DNA of 64,000 nucleotides from M3007 sp044230315. GTDB taxonomy: Bacteria; Bacteroidota; Bacteroidia; Chitinophagales; Saprospiraceae. The notes beneath the pieces were generated by a model. The model did not search any database, was not told where the DNA came from, and saw only the letters and a list, made by a program, of their open reading frames with translations. Shown in pieces: positions 45,174-53,868 of this stretch. Made by a program: the position numbers and the translations under genes. The stretch spans positions 62,001 to 126,000 of the forward strand of contig JBGARJ010000005.1 in assembly GCA_044230315.1 (NCBI GenBank), written 5' to 3'. How positions within the stretch are numbered: the first letter of the stretch is position 1; the number at the start of each line of letters is the position of its first letter.

Positions 45174-45734
45174 ATGCGAAAACTAAAATTGCAAGTACAA
45201 ATGTCGGTAGACGGCTTTATCGCGGGTCCAAAGGGCGAAATGGACTGGATGGCCTGGAATTGGGACGACGCCTTGAAAAATTACGTAGCCGCTATCACTG
45301 ACCCGGTCGATTGCATCTTGCTGGGGCGCGTCCTGGCTCAAGGATTCATCCCGCATTGGGCCGCCGCCGCTGCCGCCAGTAACCCCGATGGCTTTGCCAC
45401 TAAAATGCATGAATCGCCCAAAATTGTGTTTTCCAACACGCTAACCACCCATGATTGGCCAAATGCTGAACTGGCACAAAGCAGCCTGGTGGACACTATT
45501 ACGGAACTGAAAAAGGAGGCAGGAGGCGACATTATCGCATACGGCGGCAGCCGTTTCGTGACCAGCTTGATCCAAAACAGCCTGATCGATGAATACCATC
45601 TATTTGTAAATCCAGCAGCACTGGGGTTCGGTATGCCGATATTTCAAGGCCTGGACAACAGGCAGAACTTTAAACTCGTCGGTTCGCAGTCCTTCGAATG
45701 TGGTATCGTGGTGTTGTGTTATCAACGGGCATAA
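45174..45734 (+). CDS. dihydrofolate reductase-like (RibD C-terminal domain) protein
   Basis: 186 residues from ATG 45174; the longer frame from 44964 shows no conserved sequence before this. It matches the small stand-alone RibD-C/DHFR-like family, with KLKLQVQMSVDGFIAGPKGE at the N-terminus, CILLGRVLAQGF, IIAYGGSRFVTSLIQNSLID (NADPH-binding region) and DEYHLFVNPAALGFGMPIF. Members bind NADPH, and the substrate of this group is unknown. A 223-bp gap precedes it, in which I see no feature. Confidence 0.82.
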   Translation: MRKLKLQVQMSVDGFIAGPKGEMDWMAWNWDDALKNYVAAITDPVDCILLGRVLAQGFIPHWAAAAAASNPDGFATKMHESPKIVFSNTLTTHDWPNAELAQSSLVDTITELKKEAGGDIIAYGGSRFVTSLIQNSLIDEYHLFVNPAALGFGMPIFQGLDNRQNFKLVGSQSFECGIVVLCYQRA

Positions 45735-45779
45735 CTTCCCACACGCTCCGCCAGTTTGCAATTTGTTATAGTCCCCATT

Positions 45780-46532
45780 ATGAAACACCGTAAATTCCAG
45801 TGTCTGAAACCGGCAAGCGCCTTGGCGTTCTTTATCTTTTGCGGCTTACTGGTTGCAACCTGTACGACGCCGAAAAAACAACCCAGATTCCAGAACCAAG
45901 GCCGACCTTGCGACGTAAACCTGGGCGAATACCGGATTAAACAACCCAGCGTGCTGGTCATGCCGTATGAAAATAAATCGGTTGCTGTTTTTGCCGATTC
46001 CCTGGGCAACCTGGACACCTTCACCATTTCATCTGTGCATAAACGACGGCGCAATTGGACGCAAGCCGTCTACAATGGGTTTCAACAGGGGGATACCACC
46101 TTCTATTGTTATATCCGGCAGTATTACAAGTTTATCCTGATCAGCCGTCAATCGAAACTGCGTTTCATCCTCGATGTGGCTGCCATGCCGCTGTGCCTGG
46201 ACGAACAACGGGTTTGTGCCGATGCCGCCGGGAAAAAAGCGGTGGAAGTGTTGGATATCTGGTGTGTCGATTCGGTTGCCGACTCGCTGCTGATGTACGA
46301 AGTGTTTCATCAACTGTCTGGCGCCGAACGCTATACCTCCACGCGCGGCGAGCAGGAAATTTTCCCGGAGATCGTGTTCTTCGGCCGGCAATTTTGGGAA
46401 GTGGAAACCACGGTGTTCTCCAACAGGCAGAAGCACATTCCCGAATCACAGCTGTTTTATAATGCGCGGGAGGGTATTGTCGGATTCTCCGTCAATCAGG
46501 GTCCCTTTAAACGGTTGTTCGCGCTGTATTAG
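45780..46532 (+). CDS. lipoprotein of unknown function
   Basis: 250 residues from ATG 45780. The signal FFIFCGLLVATC ends in a lipobox with Cys28 as the acylated residue. The mature protein is a mixed alpha/beta domain with motifs such as FHPRCGC-free FILDVAAMPLCLDEQ and a central YEVFHQLSGAERYT. I cannot assign a family. It is convergent with the SRPBCC gene, 10 bp away, and shows no promoter motif of the TAnnTTTG type nearby. It may be transcribed with the reductase gene 45 bp upstream. Confidence 0.62.
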   Translation: MKHRKFQCLKPASALAFFIFCGLLVATCTTPKKQPRFQNQGRPCDVNLGEYRIKQPSVLVMPYENKSVAVFADSLGNLDTFTISSVHKRRRNWTQAVYNGFQQGDTTFYCYIRQYYKFILISRQSKLRFILDVAAMPLCLDEQRVCADAAGKKAVEVLDIWCVDSVADSLLMYEVFHQLSGAERYTSTRGEQEIFPEIVFFGRQFWEVETTVFSNRQKHIPESQLFYNAREGIVGFSVNQGPFKRLFALY

Positions 46533-46542
46533 GCTGCCAGAG

Positions 46543-46992
46543 TCAAACACTTCCGGTCTCCAGGTATGTTTTTATTTGCCGGATCACTTGCGGCCAGGCG
46601 GCTTGCACGGCATGGTAGTACCAGTCCCAGTGTTCGCCCCTGCCTTGCGGATACGGCCCCTGCGAAATGGTTAGCAGGCACCCTTCCGGCATGGGCTCGG
46701 CCGACACCTTCAACTCCAGCGGACCGAGGGGTGGACGCTCCGGATTCAGGTAAAGATAGTCGCCGATCTCAAGCAGGCTACTGGGTTCGTATCTTTTAAT
46801 TATACCGGTAGAAACATACCGGATACCCTGTGGCGACATGCCCCAAAGCAAAGTATACAACCCACCAACTTTGAGTTCGATCAGGCATTGTTCAACACCC
46901 CACCAATCGTGCAGCATTCCAGCATCCGTAAAAACGAAAATCGCCTGCGCGGGAGCAGCGGTTATAGCCAGTGAAGTTGTAACATATTGCAT
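46543..46992 (-). CDS. SRPBCC/START-like (AHSA1 type) protein
   Basis: 149 residues from ATG 46992. It has the helix-grip fold of the SRPBCC superfamily: MQYVTTSLAITAAPAQAIFV at the N-terminus, MLHDWWG and GGLYTLLWG in the middle, and a long C-terminal helix HWDWYYHAVQAAWPQVIRQI. AHSA1-type members bind hydrophobic ligands or Hsp90. Small bacterial versions usually have no known role. It lies 13 bp downstream of the giant adhesin gene on the same strand. Longer starts up to 47328 would overlap that gene and are rejected. Confidence 0.8.
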   Translation of the reverse strand: MQYVTTSLAITAAPAQAIFVFTDAGMLHDWWGVEQCLIELKVGGLYTLLWGMSPQGIRYVSTGIIKRYEPSSLLEIGDYLYLNPERPPLGPLELKVSAEPMPEGCLLTISQGPYPQGRGEHWDWYYHAVQAAWPQVIRQIKTYLETGSV

Positions 46993-47005
46993 CAGCAGGG
47001 TAAAA

Positions 47006-50000
47006 TTATCGCAGCACAGTAATTTCTCCGGACCGGACTTCCGTTTCGCCGTTGAAATACTCCAGGTCCAATACATAGACGTACACCCCCGGCGGCACTT
47101 CCTTTCCGCGCCATTGACCGGTCCAACCCTGCGCGGGTTGGTTGGGTTCCACATCCGTTCGCTCAAAAACGCATTCCCCCCATCGGTTGTACACCCGGAA
47201 CATGCGAACGCGCCGCAATTCGGGCCCCGCATACACCGTGAAAACGCCATTTTCGTTCGCAGCGCCGGGGCGGATGGCGCCGGGAATATAAATACGCTTG
47301 TCGCGGCGTACAGATACCTCGATGTCATCTTGTGTTCGGCAACCGGCAGAGTCTTGCACCCAAAAAGAATACACCGTTGAATGGTCCGGTTTCACATACG
47401 TCGACAATGCCGTGGAATCCAGCACGCCGCTCAGCGGGGTCCAGCCGAATGCTTGTATCCCGGTGTTGTCCGTGATAGCGTTGAGCAAAATGCTGTCTCC
47501 ATAGTATATCGTTGTGTCGGGGCCCAGGTTTACGGCCAGCAGCGGAGGGTCGTCCAGCTGAACTGCTTCCGATGTTTCACAACCGTTAATATCGGCTACC
47601 GAAACTTGATACGAACCGCTGCCCAAGCCGGAGAGCGCAACCGGGAAAACGCTGGTCGTCGTCCCTGGCAACCCGTTAAGCGAAATGGCATACGGTCCTG
47701 CGCCCCCTTGTACGCTGTCGACCAGAATCTGGCCGTCTTTGTCGCCAAAACATGTTGGCGATTCCACGGATACGGCTATCCCCAAACCCGGAGGCGCGAT
47801 CAGGTTGAACGAATCTGTCCATTGGCAGCCCGCCTGGTCGGTGATCGTAGCCATGTATTGCCCGGCAGACAAATTCTGGACCTTCAGGCCATTGGCGCCA
47901 TGCTGCCAAACTACCGTCAACGGCGGAATACCACCTGTTGGCTGCAGGCTGATGAAACCGTCTGTTTCATCCGGGCAACTAATGTTGAATCCGTTGAAGT
48001 TGGACAGGGTGACCGTTGAGGTAATCGGCGGCGCCACCGTGATCACAGCGCCCGAGCCGATTTTTGCCATACAGGAATTTCCCAGAGCCACAATCCCGCC
48101 AATCGTATAAGCCGTGGTCGCCGCCGGCATAACCGTGAACGTCGCGCCGTTTTGAACGCCGTTCAGCTGGATGGGGGTCAACCCGCCGTTCACCGTTACG
48201 TTGAAGGTGTCGGCTCCGGCCAGGTTCAGCGTCAGTATAGCGGTGCCGCCAGGGCAAATGGTGTCGGAAGGTGCCAGCGCAGCCATAGGACCCGGTTGAA
48301 TATGTACGGCATACGATCCGCTAACCGTGCCGGTGCAAAACGAATCCTGTACCGAGATCAGAGTGAAAATCTGCTCTTGTTGCACATTGCTGGTCGAGAT
48401 CGTAAACATGTTTTGCGGGGCCGATATGCCGGTTTGCTGGTTGGTATTGATCGCGTACACAAAGTGGAAGGGTGATTTGCCGGTAAACTTGATTTTGAAA
48501 TTCACATTCGCGCCGCTACAAACCGTGGTATCGCCCGTCAACATGGCCGTTGGCGGGGTATGAAAGACGACCGGCACACCGGCAGAGATAGACAGGCAAG
48601 GGTCAGTCGGGTCAATGGTTCCGTCCGGCAAGACATTGCCGGCCATTACAGCGATAAAATAGGTAACATCCGTTTGCCAACCCGCCTGAAAGGCAAACTG
48701 CCCGTTGTTACTCGTGGCCAGGATGCTTTGCGGCAACCCGCCCGGGTTCTGGTACAAGATATATTGCAAGGCGTCGCCGTTGTCTAATACGGCGTCATTC
48801 TTTGCTTGAACCACAGCCATTCCCGGGAGGCAAATGCTCAACGGGTCTGTTGTTGCCAAACTACCGGCATCAGTTGCGCACATGCAAGTGGCGGTACCGG
48901 TTAAAGTATCGGTGCAACCTTCCGGCGTAGTCACCACGATATTGTAAACCTGTCCGCTCGGAATGGGGGTCGATACAAAAGTAGAGTCGGTGAGCACACC
49001 GGTTACACCACTCACTGTATATGCCGAATTGGGCGCCGCGCCATTGCTGATATCAAACGTAAGCGTATACGTCAGGGTAGCCAGGTCGCAAACCGTGGAT
49101 GGATTCAGGATTTGCGGCAAGGGATGAACAGTCACGGTAGCGCCCCCTGCGACATCGCCGGGACAGCCATTCGCCTCCAGGCTGACCAGCGTATAGGTTG
49201 TTGTTATTGCCGGACTGACGGGTAAGTCAACAGATGCTGTGGAAGTAATCTGAACGGGTTGGTTCACGGTTCCCACCTGGTAGACGAAACTATGGGGTGC
49301 ATTTCCGGAAAAACTGATGGTGAGAGTAGTGGTATCGCCCTGGCAAATTTCCGTATCGGCGCCGAGTACGGCAAGGGGTTGGGGCTGCCAAATGGCTTCC
49401 GAGCCCAGGGAATACGTGAAACAAGGATCAGCAAAATCAACGCCGCCAGGCACCGAATTGCCCGCCAGAGCAACGATGTAATATTTTGTGCCCGCTGTCA
49501 TTGAACCCGGGTCGAAGGTGAAGATGGGCAATTTACCCTGGGCCAAAATGGTCCAGGTCGACGGCGAAGTAGTGCTCACCAGCGCATAAAACAAGGTGTC
49601 GCCAGGCCCCAGGAAGAAACTGCTCGCGACAGCCAAGGAAACCGTATCGCCAAAACACAACAGCCGCGGCGTCTGGTCCATTGTACCGGCACTGGTAGCA
49701 CAACTGCAATTGGCGCCTCCGCTGATCGAATCAGCCCCGCATTGCCAGCTATCCTGCACGATGGCGGTATAGCCCGTTTGAGCAGCCACCGGCGCGCTGA
49801 TAAAATGGCCGGTTAGCGGGTCAACTATGCCGGTTACCGAACCGGAAACGGCAGTAGAACCCAGGTCGCCGTTAAAAACATCGAATTCCACTGTATACGA
49901 CAGGTTGTCGGGTGCACAGGTAACGTTGATGCCGGTAATTTGAGGCGGCAGGTGTACCGTTGCAATCGCCAGGCCGTCGGCCGTGCCGGGACAGTGCGCA

Positions 50001-53000
50001 TCCGTGACGCCAACTGCCTGAAAAACAGTGGTCTGCAGGAGAGTGGCGTTAATCGAAAAGGTATTTTGCGCAGCAACCACAGTATTTTGTTGCTGGTTGC
50101 TCGTGTAAGTCAGGGTAAAAGGCCCCATACCCGTGAATGTGACCGGGATAGTGACAGAACCGCCTGGGCAGATATCAAAACTCCCGTCTATAGCAACAGC
50201 GGGTGGCACATGCCACAATACCGGCGTTCCCCGTGCAATCGACAAACAGGGTGCCGCCAAATCAACTCCTCCGGAAGCGTTTGCGGTGCTGACTATGGTG
50301 GAAATGTAATATACCGTTTCGGGTAGCATAGTGCCCGGCAAAAATTCGAACACCGGTTGATTTTGGATGCTGAATATTGTCCCAAGGGTCGAATCCGGAC
50401 TTGTATGCAGTACATATTGCAACACATCGCCTGCTTGCAGCGTAGCGTCTCCATTGGGAATGGCACTCACCGGCGACCCGATACATGCGTCCAACTGGGC
50501 AGCGCCCATGGTGCCTGCGTCGGTTTTGCAGACACAATCGGCCATGCCGGTTACGAGTGTTTGGCCGCAATTGTATCCATCGGTTACGGTAATGGAATAG
50601 GACAGACTGACCGCTATCGGCAAACTGGTAAAATGGCTGCCGTTGAAGTAACCGATTACGCCGCTTGCGGCAAATGGCGCCTTACCGGCAGCGTCGAATT
50701 CCAACACATAGCTTCCTGCGGCCAAATTACAGCTTATCGCCAGGTTTGATATTTGCGGCGGTTGCATGATCGGTATCACCAGTGTGTCTTTGACCGTACC
50801 TGTGCAATGCGCGTCTTGCACGGACTCCAGGGTCACAGTGGTAGGCCCGGCGACGGGGATAGTTAGGTTGACGCTGGTGGCGGCGATATTCATGAGGGGC
50901 GCTTGGGCCACTCCGTTGATTGCATATACCAGGGTAAAGGGCGGCGTTCCAGACAGGGAGACTGGAAGTTTTACCGCGCCACCCGGGCAAACCGGCGCAA
51001 TCGAATCGATACTCGCCAGGGGCAAGGCATAAAACGTAACGGGAGTTCCTTGTGACACCGAAAGGCAAGGGTCGTTCAGATCAATATTGCCTGCCCCGTC
51101 GGGATTGCCGGCAATTGCTGAAATATAATAGATGACATTTGGCTGCATCCCGGCGCCAAAGGAGAAAGACGGGGTGTTGCTCCAGGCAATAATTTGCCCG
51201 ATCGGCAGAGCAGGACCCGTATGCAGGATAAATCGAAGGAGGTCGTTGGCATCCAGCGTTTGGTTGCCGTTATGGCTGGCATTTGCCAAGGCGCCGATAC
51301 AGGCTTGTATGGGCGCCAGGTTCATGATGCCTGCTTTTGTGGTGCATCCGCATCCGGAATTTCCACTTACCGGAATATCGCCGCAATCATTGGCATCGTG
51401 GAAAACGAAATTATAACCCAGCCCAACCGGAATCGGGTTGCTGGTAAAATGCGCGCCGGCAAAAGCGCCGCTGCCGGTCAAAAGAGTGAGCGGCAAAGTG
51501 GCATTCAACACATCGAACTCGACTGTGTAAGTTCCGGCAACGAGATTGCAGTTGAACTTCAAACCGGTATAAGAGGGTGGGTAGTTGACCGTCACGGTAG
51601 CTTGCCCGTTGACAAGCCCGACGCAACCCGGCGACTCTACACTGATCAAGGCATAAGTGGTCGTGGCCTTAACACTGACCGGAATAAAATACGGATCGTC
51701 AAACGTTTCCACTTCGGGTTGCGCTACTCCGTCGGCCGAATACACCAGGGAAAAAGGCCCGCTACCCGTAAAATCCACCATCAAAGTAGTATCAGCCTGG
51801 TTGCAAAAAGTAAGATCCCCGGCCAATGCTGCCGTGGATGGCGTAAAAACCGCTACTACGGCCTGACCGGAAACCGTGCCGATACACGTATTATTCGACA
51901 GGCTCTGCAGGCGGTAAATAGTACCTACCGGTGGGTTAACCTTGATCACAAATGGATTCGTGTTTGTTGTAATCGGCGGCTGATTATTCACCCCCGCCGA
52001 ATAGGTGAATGTGTAAGGGCCGGTGCCTTGAAACGTGATGGTGATCGTGGTGCCGGTATCGCCCTGGCAAATCTGCCCGCCGCCGGTAATTACAGCCGAT
52101 AAAACAGGCAATACATTCACGATGGCCAAGCCCGACACAGCGCCTGCACACCCATTCGAACTGACGCCCGTCAACTGATAGTAGGTGGGTACCGTAGGCG
52201 ACACGAGGATGGTACGAGGGTTGAACAATGAAGTGTCCGGCTTTTGCGGCACGCCATTGGCGGTATATTGGGTAATAAAAGGCGGCGCTCCTGTAAAATT
52301 GACGGAGATCGAGGCGGTAGTGCCCGCACAAATCAAGGTATCGCCAACGAGGCTGGCAGTCGGCTTAGGACTCACCTGCATGCCGTAGGATCCGTTCACC
52401 GTACCGCTACAACCACCGGATTTGACGCTGCTGAGGGTAAATACGGTAAATCCTACCGGTGGCATCACCGGTATTTTATACAGGGTATCCGTAGTGGTTA
52501 CCGGAGGAAGGACAACTCCGTTCACGGCGTATTGAAAGGTGTAAGGCCCGGCGCCCAAAAACCGGATCCGCACGGTGTCCGTCTGGCCGGAGCACAATTG
52601 CACTGTATCGCTTAGCAGGGTTGCGGAAGGCGCGGGTAAAATGGTGACCAGGGTATCGCCCGAAACCAATCCGTCCATTCCGCCGGCGCTAACACTATCG
52701 AGTTTGATCTGGATCGTGCCGGGCGAAAGAATGGGCGTGACAAACACGTAGGGGTTTGCACTGGTGGTGACGGCCGCCTCCTGGACGCCATTCATGGAAT
52801 AGACAAATGTAAATGGGCTGGTGCCGTTGGAAAAGGCAACCGACAGCGTGGCGCTGCTACCGGCGCAGATAGTATCGGGCCCTGCCAGGCTGAGCACCCC
52901 AGAAGGTACGGCCTGGGGCGGCGCAGATGGTCCGGGTTGAGCGGGTAAAACGGTTGCGTTGAACAGGAAAAAGGACAGAAGCACCCATAAATCGGTCGGG

Positions 53001-53017
53001 CGAAAGCAGGATTGCAT
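47006..53017 (-). CDS. giant surface adhesin with Ig-like repeats, SprB repeats and gliding C-terminal domain
   Basis: 2,003 residues from ATG 53017 with a signal peptide (LWVLLSFFLFNATVLPAQ). Five Ig-like 'A' modules (about 45-480) are followed by four A-B-C style groups. The B module is centred on EFDVLNA-type strands and a CG pair. The C module of about 110 residues starts CxT-AG and ends DPCLS...GTPV. In total there are ten A, four B and four C modules. Two SprB-like repeats (ISCPDETDGFISLQPTGG and PTCFGDKDGQILVDSVQGG) and a gliding-motility C-terminal domain (FRVYNRWGECVFER, ending EITVLR) close the protein. It is exported by T9SS and probably acts in attachment or gliding (inference). 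Confidence 0.9.
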   Translation of the reverse strand: MQSCFRPTDLWVLLSFFLFNATVLPAQPGPSAPPQAVPSGVLSLAGPDTICAGSSATLSVAFSNGTSPFTFVYSMNGVQEAAVTTSANPYVFVTPILSPGTIQIKLDSVSAGGMDGLVSGDTLVTILPAPSATLLSDTVQLCSGQTDTVRIRFLGAGPYTFQYAVNGVVLPPVTTTDTLYKIPVMPPVGFTVFTLSSVKSGGCSGTVNGSYGMQVSPKPTASLVGDTLICAGTTASISVNFTGAPPFITQYTANGVPQKPDTSLFNPRTILVSPTVPTYYQLTGVSSNGCAGAVSGLAIVNVLPVLSAVITGGGQICQGDTGTTITITFQGTGPYTFTYSAGVNNQPPITTNTNPFVIKVNPPVGTIYRLQSLSNNTCIGTVSGQAVVAVFTPSTAALAGDLTFCNQADTTLMVDFTGSGPFSLVYSADGVAQPEVETFDDPYFIPVSVKATTTYALISVESPGCVGLVNGQATVTVNYPPSYTGLKFNCNLVAGTYTVEFDVLNATLPLTLLTGSGAFAGAHFTSNPIPVGLGYNFVFHDANDCGDIPVSGNSGCGCTTKAGIMNLAPIQACIGALANASHNGNQTLDANDLLRFILHTGPALPIGQIIAWSNTPSFSFGAGMQPNVIYYISAIAGNPDGAGNIDLNDPCLSVSQGTPVTFYALPLASIDSIAPVCPGGAVKLPVSLSGTPPFTLVYAINGVAQAPLMNIAATSVNLTIPVAGPTTVTLESVQDAHCTGTVKDTLVIPIMQPPQISNLAISCNLAAGSYVLEFDAAGKAPFAASGVIGYFNGSHFTSLPIAVSLSYSITVTDGYNCGQTLVTGMADCVCKTDAGTMGAAQLDACIGSPVSAIPNGDATLQAGDVLQYVLHTSPDSTLGTIFSIQNQPVFEFLPGTMLPETVYYISTIVSTANASGGVDLAAPCLSIARGTPVLWHVPPAVAIDGSFDICPGGSVTIPVTFTGMGPFTLTYTSNQQQNTVVAAQNTFSINATLLQTTVFQAVGVTDAHCPGTADGLAIATVHLPPQITGINVTCAPDNLSYTVEFDVFNGDLGSTAVSGSVTGIVDPLTGHFISAPVAAQTGYTAIVQDSWQCGADSISGGANCSCATSAGTMDQTPRLLCFGDTVSLAVASSFFLGPGDTLFYALVSTTSPSTWTILAQGKLPIFTFDPGSMTAGTKYYIVALAGNSVPGGVDFADPCFTYSLGSEAIWQPQPLAVLGADTEICQGDTTTLTISFSGNAPHSFVYQVGTVNQPVQITSTASVDLPVSPAITTTYTLVSLEANGCPGDVAGGATVTVHPLPQILNPSTVCDLATLTYTLTFDISNGAAPNSAYTVSGVTGVLTDSTFVSTPIPSGQVYNIVVTTPEGCTDTLTGTATCMCATDAGSLATTDPLSICLPGMAVVQAKNDAVLDNGDALQYILYQNPGGLPQSILATSNNGQFAFQAGWQTDVTYFIAVMAGNVLPDGTIDPTDPCLSISAGVPVVFHTPPTAMLTGDTTVCSGANVNFKIKFTGKSPFHFVYAINTNQQTGISAPQNMFTISTSNVQQEQIFTLISVQDSFCTGTVSGSYAVHIQPGPMAALAPSDTICPGGTAILTLNLAGADTFNVTVNGGLTPIQLNGVQNGATFTVMPAATTAYTIGGIVALGNSCMAKIGSGAVITVAPPITSTVTLSNFNGFNISCPDETDGFISLQPTGGIPPLTVVWQHGANGLKVQNLSAGQYMATITDQAGCQWTDSFNLIAPPGLGIAVSVESPTCFGDKDGQILVDSVQGGAGPYAISLNGLPGTTTSVFPVALSGLGSGSYQVSVADINGCETSEAVQLDDPPLLAVNLGPDTTIYYGDSILLNAITDNTGIQAFGWTPLSGVLDSTALSTYVKPDHSTVYSFWVQDSAGCRTQDDIEVSVRRDKRIYIPGAIRPGAANENGVFTVYAGPELRRVRMFRVYNRWGECVFERTDVEPNQPAQGWTGQWRGKEVPPGVYVYVLDLEYFNGETEVRSGEITVLR

Positions 53018-53107
53018 CACGGGAGGATTGTTTTTATAGTCCGGGGCAGGATGAATACTCAGGGAGATCAGTTGAACTAAATTAAACGGATTAGTGCCAG
53101 TGAAGGT

Positions 53108-53803
53108 ATGGCTTCACTATTTTTGGCGCGCCAAAATTATCGGAATAACGTGTATCTAACGCTCTTAAAAGAGTTAAATGCTCACCATGTCACATTGGTT
53201 GCCGTTTCGAAAACACAACCTCCCGAACGTGTGCTCGAACTTTACCGGCAAGGGCAACGTGTATTTGGTGAAAACCGGGTGCAGGAATTGGTTGAAAAAG
53301 CAGGGGTATTGCCAAAAGATATTGAGTGGCACCTCATCGGTCATTTGCAAACCAACAAGGTGAAATTCATCGCCCCTTTTGTTTCGCTCATTCATTCGGT
53401 CGACAGCCCGCGACTCTTGCAGGAGATTGACAAACAAGCGCACCGGGTTAACCGGGTGCTGGATTGCCTGCTTCAGTTTCACATTGCTACGGAGGAATCC
53501 AAATTCGGTTTTGATGAAACCGAAGCGGTCGAAATGCTCGGCGATCCATCCGTGCGGGCCCTGACCGGCGTACGGATCTGCGGTGTCATGGGCATGGCCT
53601 CTTTCACCGAAGACAAGGGTCAGGTGAGGGCTGAATTCCGCCAGTTGCGGGGAATATTCGACCGGCTTAAAACCCGTTTCTTTCCCGAGACCCCATTTTT
53701 CCGGCAGGTGTCGATGGGTATGTCCGGTGATTGGCAAATTGCCGTGGAAGAAGGCAGTACAATGGTTCGCATTGGCAGCCTGCTTTTCGGCGCCCGCTCC
53801 TGA
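53108..53803 (+). CDS. yggS: YggS family PLP-homeostasis protein
   Basis: 231 residues. The PLP-bearing alanine-racemase-like barrel shows VTLVAVSKTQP with the PLP Lys, GENRVQELVEK, WHLIGHLQTNKVK, and the C-terminal MGMSGDWQIAVEEGSTMVRIG. The family binds PLP and balances the free PLP pool; it has no proven enzyme activity. The start is uncertain. A full TAnnTTTG motif lies at 53118-53125, inside the first codons, so translation may really begin at the GTG at 53150 (217 residues). It is divergent from the giant adhesin gene. Confidence 0.9.
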   Translation: MASLFLARQNYRNNVYLTLLKELNAHHVTLVAVSKTQPPERVLELYRQGQRVFGENRVQELVEKAGVLPKDIEWHLIGHLQTNKVKFIAPFVSLIHSVDSPRLLQEIDKQAHRVNRVLDCLLQFHIATEESKFGFDETEAVEMLGDPSVRALTGVRICGVMGMASFTEDKGQVRAEFRQLRGIFDRLKTRFFPETPFFRQVSMGMSGDWQIAVEEGSTMVRIGSLLFGARS

Positions 53804-53868
53804 TCCGGCCAATGCCGGCCCGAACGCCTGGGCACGAGCGGTTCCATCCAATAAACAAAGCCAGCACT

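Noticed and set aside
44012..45175. 387-codon minus-strand frame across the haloperoxidase 3' end
   Set aside because: It is antisense to a gene with a complete active site and T9SS tail, and it has no domain of its own.
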